Origin: Chloroflexota bacterium
GTDB lineage: Bacteria > Chloroflexota > Limnocylindria > Limnocylindrales > CSP1-4
DNA: 28,034 bases
Assembly: GCA_021812735.1 (NCBI GenBank)
Contig: JAKAMV010000027.1
Location: 1-28,034 of the forward strand
Direction of reading: 5' to 3'
Part shown: positions 23,022 to 28,034 of the stretch, piece by piece
Layout of the letters: each line of letters begins with the position of its first letter
How positions within the stretch are numbered: the first letter of the stretch is position 1
Program-made: the position numbers and the translations under genes
Notes under the pieces: generated by a model
Told to the model about the DNA's origin: nothing
Seen by the model: only the letters and a program-made list of their open reading frames with translations
The model's database searches: none

Positions 23022-23909
23022 CTACCTCCCCGTGGTCGCGCGGCGGCGGAGGGCTAGGCGCGTCAGGAGCGAGAAGAGCAGGACGACGAGCACGAGCAGC
23101 AGCGAGGCAGCCCAGGCCTGCTGGTGCCACGAGGCGTACGGGCCGCTGGCATACACCCAGATGCGCAGCGGCAGCGCATCCATCGGCTCGCCGAGCGAGG
23201 TGGTGATCGTCCGGTTGCCCAGCGCAGTGAAGATCAGCGGGGCGGTCTCGCCGGCGATCCGCGCGACGCCCAGCAGGATCCCGGTGATGATCCCGGCGGC
23301 CGAGGCGGGCATCACGATCCTCACGATCGTCTTCCAGGGCGGCACGCCCAGCGCATAGGAGGCCTCGCGGAGCGAGACCGGCACCAGCCCCAGCATCTCG
23401 TCGGTGATCCGCGCCACGATCGGCAGGATGATGATGGCGAGCGCCACCCCCCCGGCGAACCCGCTGAACGACCCGGCCGGCACCACGATGAGGCCGTACG
23501 CGAACAGCCCGATCGCGATCGTGGGAACCCCGGCCAGGACGTCGATCAGGAACCGGATCGCTGTGGCGCCCCGCCCCCCTGCGTACTCGCGGATGTAGAC
23601 CGCCGCCAGGAGCGCCACGGGCGTTCCGATGAGGGTGCCCAGGCCGACCATGATCAGCGTGCCGAGCACGGCCGGGGCGACGCCGCCGCCGGGCTGACCG
23701 GGCGGCACCGGGATCTGGGTCAGGAGGTCCAGGTTCAGGGCCCCGAGCCCCTGGATGAGGACGAGCGCGAGCACGAGCAGCAGGGGCACCGTGGCGAGCG
23801 CTGCGCTGAGCGCGAGCAGGCCTCGCATTAGCCTGTCCGTCCAGTGGCGACGCGCGATGCTGCGTCGCGCCAGCAACTGCACGCTCGACGCGGGCACGTT
23901 CGCGCTCAC
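23022..23909 (-). CDS. pstA: Phosphate ABC transporter permease PstA
   Basis: A 295-residue inner-membrane permease with six hydrophobic segments. Seen: [24 protein letters not shown] near the start, the PstA-typical [53 protein letters not shown] and the EAA loop [27 protein letters not shown]. The GTG at 23909 overlaps the pstC stop as GTGA and is preferred over the longer frame, which would extend into pstC. Confidence 0.93.
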   Translation of the reverse strand: MSANVPASSVQLLARRSIARRHWTDRLMRGLLALSAALATVPLLLVLALVLIQGLGALNLDLLTQIPVPPGQPGGGVAPAVLGTLIMVGLGTLIGTPVALLAAVYIREYAGGRGATAIRFLIDVLAGVPTIAIGLFAYGLIVVPAGSFSGFAGGVALAIIILPIVARITDEMLGLVPVSLREASYALGVPPWKTIVRIVMPASAAGIITGILLGVARIAGETAPLIFTALGNRTITTSLGEPMDALPLRIWVYASGPYASWHQQAWAASLLLVLVVLLFSLLTRLALRRRATTGR

Positions 23910-24895
23910 GCGAGCACGCTGCGCGTCGAGGCGCCGTAGGCCACGCGCCACACCAGGAGCCGGGCCGCGGCGTTGATGAGCAGCGTGATGATCAGGAGCA
24001 GCAGCCCGATCTCCATCAGCGAGCTGCGGTAGGTGGCGGTCGTCGCCTCCGAGAACTCATTGGCGACCACGCTGGCCATGGTGTACCCCTGCGAGAACAG
24101 GGAAGCGGAGATGACCGGGGCGTTGCCGATCACCATCGTGATCGCCATCGTCTCGCCAACGCCACGAGCCAGTCCCAGGATGGCCGCTCCGATGATGCCG
24201 CTTCGGGCATAGGGGAGGACGCCCACCCGGATCGTCTCCCACCGCGTCGCCCCGAGGGCGAGGGCGGCTTCGCGCTGCGCGGCCGGGACCGCGACCACGA
24301 CGTCGCGCGACACCACCGCCACCGTGGGCAGCACCATGATCGTGAGGACGACGACAGCCGGCAGGAAGCCGATCCCGATCGGCGTGCCGCCGAAGACCGG
24401 CAGCCAGCCCAGGGTGTCATGGAGCGGTTTCTCGACATAGTCGCGGAGGACCGGCGAGAGTACGTAGATCCCCCACAGGCCGTATACCACGCTCGGGATG
24501 GCTGCCAGCATCTCGACCATGAACCCCACTGGCTGCGCGATCCAGGCCGGGGCGAGCTCTGACACGAACAGCGCCACGCCCACGCCGATCAGAGACGACA
24601 AGACGAGCGCCGTGAACGAGGTCACGAGCGTGCCGTAGATGAAGGGCAACGCCCCGAAGATGCTGTGGACCGGATCCCAGGTGGTGCCCCAGAGGAACCC
24701 CAGACCGTTGTGGACGGCGCCCTCGATGGACTGGCCGGCGATTACCAGGACCAGGCCAGCGATCAGCAGCAGCACGAGCAGTGCGGCTGCCGTCACCAGT
24801 GCACGGAAGGCGGGCTCGCCGAAGCGGGGCCGTCGTTGCTCGAGCTGCAGACGGACGCTGCCGGAGCTGCCGGAGGTGGCGACCGGCGTGCTCAT
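23906..24895 (-). CDS. pstC: Phosphate ABC transporter permease PstC
   Basis: A 329-residue permease partner of PstA with about six membrane segments. Motifs: LPFIYGTLVTSFTALVLSSLIGVGVALFVSE, EMLAAIPSVVYGLWGIYVL and the EAA loop REAALALGATRWETIRVGVLPYARSGI, followed by GVGETMAITMVIGN. The start ATG at 24895 gives an N-terminus of MSTPVATSG before a basic LEQRRPRFGEPAFRAL; the longer frame to 25192 would run back into pstS. The 164-bp gap to pstS contains the short palindrome ATCGACGGTCGAT at 25034-25046 and could hold an attenuator that keeps the binding protein in excess. Confidence 0.93.
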   Translation of the reverse strand: MSTPVATSGSSGSVRLQLEQRRPRFGEPAFRALVTAAALLVLLLIAGLVLVIAGQSIEGAVHNGLGFLWGTTWDPVHSIFGALPFIYGTLVTSFTALVLSSLIGVGVALFVSELAPAWIAQPVGFMVEMLAAIPSVVYGLWGIYVLSPVLRDYVEKPLHDTLGWLPVFGGTPIGIGFLPAVVVLTIMVLPTVAVVSRDVVVAVPAAQREAALALGATRWETIRVGVLPYARSGIIGAAILGLARGVGETMAITMVIGNAPVISASLFSQGYTMASVVANEFSEATTATYRSSLMEIGLLLLIITLLINAAARLLVWRVAYGASTRSVLA

Positions 24896-25059
24896 CGCTG
24901 GGGCTCCCGGCAGCTGGTGGTCATGGCGACTCCTGTGGAAATGTCGCGGGTCTGCATCGACAACGCCGTCCCGATGGCCGCGTACGCCCACCCCCCTGGA
25001 GGAGGAGGAGGGCGGGCGCGAGCGGCTGGCGGGATCGACGGTCGATGTCGGGGCCGGAG

Positions 25060-26250
25060 CTACGGGAGGACCGGCTGTCCCCCGACCGTGATCGACTTGA
25101 GGGCAGCCTCCGCCTTGGCGACGAGTCCGGGTGCCATCGCAGAGTAGTTGACGGATGCAGCCAGGGACTGCCCGTCGTGGATCCCCCACCACAGGAAGTG
25201 GACCATCGCCTTGATCTCTGCAGCCTTGTCGGCCGGGTAGTCTTTGAGCAGGAGCACCCAGGTGCTCGCGCCGATCGGGTAGGCGTTTGGGTGGTCGGCC
25301 GGAGGGTTCACGATGAGGAACCGCAGATCGGCCGGAGCGTTCGGCATGGCAGCGGCGACCGCGTCGGTCGTCGACTCCAGCGACGGCTTCACGAACGTGC
25401 CGGCTGCGTTCTTGACCGAGCCGACCGGCAGGTTGTTCTGGAGCGCGTAGGACAGCTCGACGTACCCGATGGCGCCCGGCGTCTGCGTCACGATCGCCGT
25501 CACGCCTTCACTGCCCTTTCCGCCGGCGCCGACGGGCCAGTTGACGGACGTGCCGCTGCCCACCTGGGACTTCCACGTGCTGCTGACGCCCGACAGGAAG
25601 GACGTGAAGTTGTACGTTGTGCCGGACCCGTCGCTGCGGTGAGCCACGGTGATGTCCGTGTTGGGCAGGGTCACGCCCGGGTTGTCAGCTGCGATCGCCT
25701 GGTCGTTCCATTTCGTGATCGTGCCCAGGTAGATTCCGGCGATCGTGTCAGGGCTGAAGTTGAGTGCCTGGCTCATGTCGGGCAGGTTGTAGGTGATGGC
25801 GACGGCCCAGTGGATCATCGGGATGTTGAGGACCGGAGCGCCGACGGCCTGCTCCTGCTGGTCGGTCATCGCGACGTCCGAGGCGCCGAAGTCGACGGTC
25901 TTGGCCGTGAACTGGGAGATTCCGCCTCCGGAGCCGATCGACTGGTAGTTCACCGACACGCCGGGCGCGACGTTCTTCTGGTAGGCGTCGGCGATCGTCG
26001 AGAGGAACGGGAAGATCGCGGTCGATCCGGCTCCGGTGATCTGGGCTTGGTCTGCCTTGCCGATGTCAGTCGGGATGCCCCCGGTCCCCGTCGAGGGCTG
26101 CGTGGACGGGGCGGCTCCGCTCGGGGCCGCCGAAGAGGCGCCAGTCGAGGCTGCGGCTGCGGGGCTGGAGCTGCTGCTTCCGCAGGCCGCGACCGCCATG
26201 GCCGCGGCGAGGGCCAGCGCACCGACGCGCGTGGCAGGGGTAGCGATCAA
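25060..26250 (-). CDS. pstS: Phosphate-binding lipoprotein PstS
   Basis: A 396-residue high-affinity phosphate-binding protein. The lipoprotein signal RVGALALAAAMAVAAC ends at Cys23, followed by a Ser/Ala/Gly/Pro linker of about 40 residues and the phosphate-binding signature ITGAGSTAIFPF, then NYQSIGSGGGISQFTAKTVDFGASDVAMTD and VAHRSDGSGTTYNF. I choose the TTG at 26250 because AGGAGGA lies about 6 bases upstream and it places the signal peptide directly at the N-terminus. The longer ATG-type frame to 26319 would add a GC-rich non-signal leader. The promoter carries four heptamers at 11-bp spacing, so induction under phosphate limitation is likely. Confidence 0.93.
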   Translation of the reverse strand: MIATPATRVGALALAAAMAVAACGSSSSSPAAAASTGASSAAPSGAAPSTQPSTGTGGIPTDIGKADQAQITGAGSTAIFPFLSTIADAYQKNVAPGVSVNYQSIGSGGGISQFTAKTVDFGASDVAMTDQQEQAVGAPVLNIPMIHWAVAITYNLPDMSQALNFSPDTIAGIYLGTITKWNDQAIAADNPGVTLPNTDITVAHRSDGSGTTYNFTSFLSGVSSTWKSQVGSGTSVNWPVGAGGKGSEGVTAIVTQTPGAIGYVELSYALQNNLPVGSVKNAAGTFVKPSLESTTDAVAAAMPNAPADLRFLIVNPPADHPNAYPIGASTWVLLLKDYPADKAAEIKAMVHFLWWGIHDGQSLAASVNYSAMAPGLVAKAEAALKSITVGGQPVLP

Positions 26251-26332
26251 CGTTCTTCCTCCTGCGGGGCCCGGCCCGGCCGAGCCCTGGGGCTCTGGGT
26301 GTCGTTCTCCGGTCGCCAAGGTCGAGCCGGGC

Positions 26333-26372
26333 GGTGAACGGGCGATGTTCCGCCTGTTAAGTCGCGGTTAAC
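26333..26372 (-). promoter_or_regulatory. PHO-box-like array of four 11-bp direct repeats upstream of pstS
   Basis: Reading toward pstS on the - strand, the heptamers are GTTAACC (26372-26366), CTTAACA (26361-26355), GAACATC (26350-26344, weak) and GTTCACC (26339-26333), each starting exactly 11 bp after the previous. GTTCACC-like units on an 11-bp period are the described PhoP direct-repeat units of Streptomyces PHO boxes. The array ends 82 bp before the pstS start. Binding by the neighbouring PhoB-like protein is inferred. Confidence 0.65.
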
Positions 26373-26380
26373 GGACGGGA

Positions 26381-27127
26381 TCACCTCGGGGCGGGGTCGA
26401 GCCGGTAGCCGATGCCGCGCACGGTGACGAGCGTCACGGGCCGATCGGGATCGGGCTCGATCTTGGAGCGCAGCCAGCGCACGTGGACGTCCACGGTCCG
26501 GCCGCCGCCGTGCGGGGTGCCCCAGACGCGGTCGAGCAGCTCGGCCCGGGTGTAGGCGCGTCGGGGGTGCGCTGCGAGGAGCGCCAGCAGGCCGAACTCC
26601 TTCGGCCGCAGGTGCACCACCTCGCCACGCCGGCGCAGCTCATGGGCCCACGTGTCGAGCTCGTACCCGTCCCCGAAACGGAGGATGCCTCCTGAAGTGG
26701 ATCGGCCGCGCGCCCGGGCGTCCTGGAGTGCCAGCCGCCCGACGAGCTCGTCGAGCGGGACTGTGGAGGCGAGCGCGTCGTCGAACCCCGAGGCCAAGGC
26801 GTCCAGGCGGGCGTCCACGGCCGCGGGCGGGGCGATCAGCACCGCGCGCATCGAGGGTCGCCGGCGACGCGAATCGGCCACGGCCTGGATCTCGGTCGCA
26901 CCCGCCGGCGGCCGGCTGCAGACCACCACCCTTGGGCGGAGCGTCGCGAGCAGCTCGCGGAACCGCGCCGGATCGGCGACCACGACGACCGCGATGCCGG
27001 TGACGCGCGAGCCGAGCACGACGGCGGGGCCGTCGGCCGCGAGCACGAGCCAGGCCGCCGACGGGGCGGGCTCCACCGGCGGGAACGGGACGCGCCCGCC
27101 GGGGTTCGACCGCGACGTCATCGCCAT
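26381..27127 (-). CDS. PhoB/OmpR-family regulator with degenerate receiver domain
   Basis: A 248-residue transcription factor. The C-terminal OmpR/PhoB winged helix is canonical: LRPKEFGLLALLAAHPRRAYTRAELLDRVWG, then RTVDVHVRWLRSKIEPDPDRP and VRGIGYRL. The N-terminal half has receiver-like secondary structure (LRPRVVVCSRPP, then AVLIAPPAAVDARLDALASGFDDALASTVPLDELVGRL), but the acidic pair, the phosphoacceptor Asp (Cys/Ser here) and the conserved Lys (Ser/Thr here) are all missing, so phosphorylation is unlikely. The ATG at 27127 is preferred because an upstream TTG at 27154 would overlap the candidate PHO box; a second ATG at 27121 is also possible. Gene position beside pstSCAB-phoU indicates phosphate regulation. 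Confidence 0.88.
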   Translation of the reverse strand: MAMTSRSNPGGRVPFPPVEPAPSAAWLVLAADGPAVVLGSRVTGIAVVVVADPARFRELLATLRPRVVVCSRPPAGATEIQAVADSRRRRPSMRAVLIAPPAAVDARLDALASGFDDALASTVPLDELVGRLALQDARARGRSTSGGILRFGDGYELDTWAHELRRRGEVVHLRPKEFGLLALLAAHPRRAYTRAELLDRVWGTPHGGGRTVDVHVRWLRSKIEPDPDRPVTLVTVRGIGYRLDPAPR

Positions 27128-27148
27128 GGCGGGAGGCTCGGCCCCGGG

Positions 27149-27188
27149 CGTCAACGGGGCATTCCGGCGTCGTTAACGCGCCGTCAAC
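27149..27188 (-). promoter_or_regulatory. PHO-box-like array upstream of the PhoB-like gene
   Basis: On the - strand the units are GTTGACG (27188-27182), GTTAACG (27177-27171), CGGAATG (27166-27160, weak) and GTTGACG (27155-27149), again on a perfect 11-bp period. The strong-strong-weak-strong pattern is the same as in front of pstS. It lies 21 bp before the ATG at 27127 and 120 bp before the divergent gene at 27309, so it may serve both. Confidence 0.6.
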
Positions 27189-27308
27189 CGACGATCGGCC
27201 GCCCGCGAGATGCGAACCGGCGACACCGGATCCGCAGACCTGCGGCAGACTTGGCGGGCACGGATTCGCCGGCGGCAGCCACGGGGGCAGAGGGGCAAGG
27301 AGCGTTCG

Positions 27309-28034
27309 ATGACCGATTCCGACGAGCGCGCGGAGGGGATCCCGGCCAATCGTGCGCTCACGCTGGCAGTCGACGCCGATCGGGCAGCGAGGCTGGTCGC
27401 GAAGGTCGAGGCGAAGGCCGTGAAGGCCGTGCAGCGGGCGGCCCGGGTCGAGGCGAAGGCAGTGGCAAGGGCGGCGGCGGCTGCCGACAGGGCCGCGAAG
27501 AAGGCCGTCAAGGCTGCGGCCAGGGCTGACGCCCGTGCCGTCCGCGCGGTGCGCAACGTGGAGCGGACGGCCGCCAAGGCCGAGGCGAGGGCCCAGAAGA
27601 CGCTCCAGCGCGAAGCGCGGGCGATGGCGAAGGCAGCGCGGAAGGCCAGCGCGGCCTCAGGGGACGTCGAGGGCCCCCAGTCGCCCGCGGTGGCGGCGGC
27701 GACCGCCGCGCTCCAGGAGGCGGCGGCGCTCCTGCGGCACGGCACTCGTCCGGGGGGCGAGGCGGCTGAGGTCCCCGAGGAAGCGGAGCTTCCGACGCTG
27801 CGGGCCGATGCGGCGGAGGTCGTCGAGGCCGTCGCCGAACCCGAGCCGCAGCCCGCGGCCGAGGCCGAACCCGAGCCGCAGCCCGCGCCCGCGCCGGAGC
27901 CGGAGCCGGCGGCCGAGGCCGAGGAGCCGGTGACCTGGGAGGGCGAGTACGAAGAGGAGATGAGCCTCGAGGAGGCGCCGGAAGGACTCGAGGGCGGCGA
28001 CGAGATGGAGCTGGTCGACGAGGCTTCTCCCGAG
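27309..28034 (+). CDS. Ala/Lys/Arg-rich protein with acidic Pro/Glu tail, 3'-partial
   Basis: An open frame of 242 codons runs off the window end without a stop. ATG 27309 has AAGGAG at 27297-27302, 6 bases upstream. Residues about 20-120 are an Ala/Lys/Arg/Glu-rich helical stretch with repeated KAVKAVQRAARVEAKAV-type and DRAAKKAVKAAARADARAV-type segments, reminiscent of histone H1-like or HU-tail sequences or of a long coiled coil. From about residue 165 it changes to Glu/Pro/Ala repeats such as EPEPQPAAEAEPEPQPAP, then a strongly acidic end. I assign no function; DNA- or polyphosphate-binding by the basic half is only a possibility. It is divergent from the phosphate regulator. Confidence 0.7.
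   Translation, partial: MTDSDERAEGIPANRALTLAVDADRAARLVAKVEAKAVKAVQRAARVEAKAVARAAAAADRAAKKAVKAAARADARAVRAVRNVERTAAKAEARAQKTLQREARAMAKAARKASAASGDVEGPQSPAVAAATAALQEAAALLRHGTRPGGEAAEVPEEAELPTLRADAAEVVEAVAEPEPQPAAEAEPEPQPAPAPEPEPAAEAEEPVTWEGEYEEEMSLEEAPEGLEGGDEMELVDEASPE

Overview
This is a 28 kb, very GC-rich chromosomal window with dense genes, many GTG or TTG starts, and ATGA/GTGA stop-start overlaps. Ala/Ser/Gln/Pro-rich lipoprotein linkers on the two binding proteins and the overall composition suggest a Chloroflexota (Limnocylindria-like) or actinobacterium-like uncultured bacterium. That is an inference from style only; there is no rRNA or other phylogenetic marker.

Left flank (1-5207, + strand): an unrecognised protein that may start outside the window, a SnoaL-like protein, a 564-bp repeat-rich intergenic stretch, a soluble PAS histidine kinase, and a tightly coupled run of endonuclease/exonuclease/phosphatase-family protein, glycerophosphodiester phosphodiesterase and aldose 1-epimerase.

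Centre (5577-14553, + strand): a compact, apparently complete CRISPR-Cas locus of type I-G (formerly I-U). The order is csb1 (cas7), csb2 (cas5/6-like), cas3 (helicase first, HD nuclease last), a 350-aa protein where the Cas8/Csb3/Csx17 subunit would be expected, a cas4-cas1 fusion, cas2, a leader with a candidate promoter, and a four-repeat array with three spacers. The array abuts a broken IS21 istB fragment. That fragment is fused head-on to a truncated, frameshifted polysaccharide-deacetylase gene that was translationally coupled to an agmatinase-family gene. This junction looks like the right-hand scar of the island.

Right flank I (14684-20773): agmatinase-family ureohydrolase (- strand), a decayed cytosine/nucleoside deaminase pseudogene, and a complete spermidine/putrescine-type ABC transporter (potD-potB-potC-potA order). 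Together they suggest uptake and hydrolysis of an amino- or guanidino-nitrogen compound, with two of the accessory enzymes now dead.

Right flank II (20831-27127, - strand): a SixA-like phosphatase and the phosphate module phoU, pstB, pstA, pstC, pstS, preceded by a PhoB-family regulator whose receiver domain has lost its acidic pocket. Upstream of both pstS and the regulator are four heptamers spaced exactly 11 bp apart, like the direct-repeat PHO boxes of actinobacteria. Divergent from the regulator, an Ala/Lys/Arg-rich protein with a long acidic tail runs off the end of the window.
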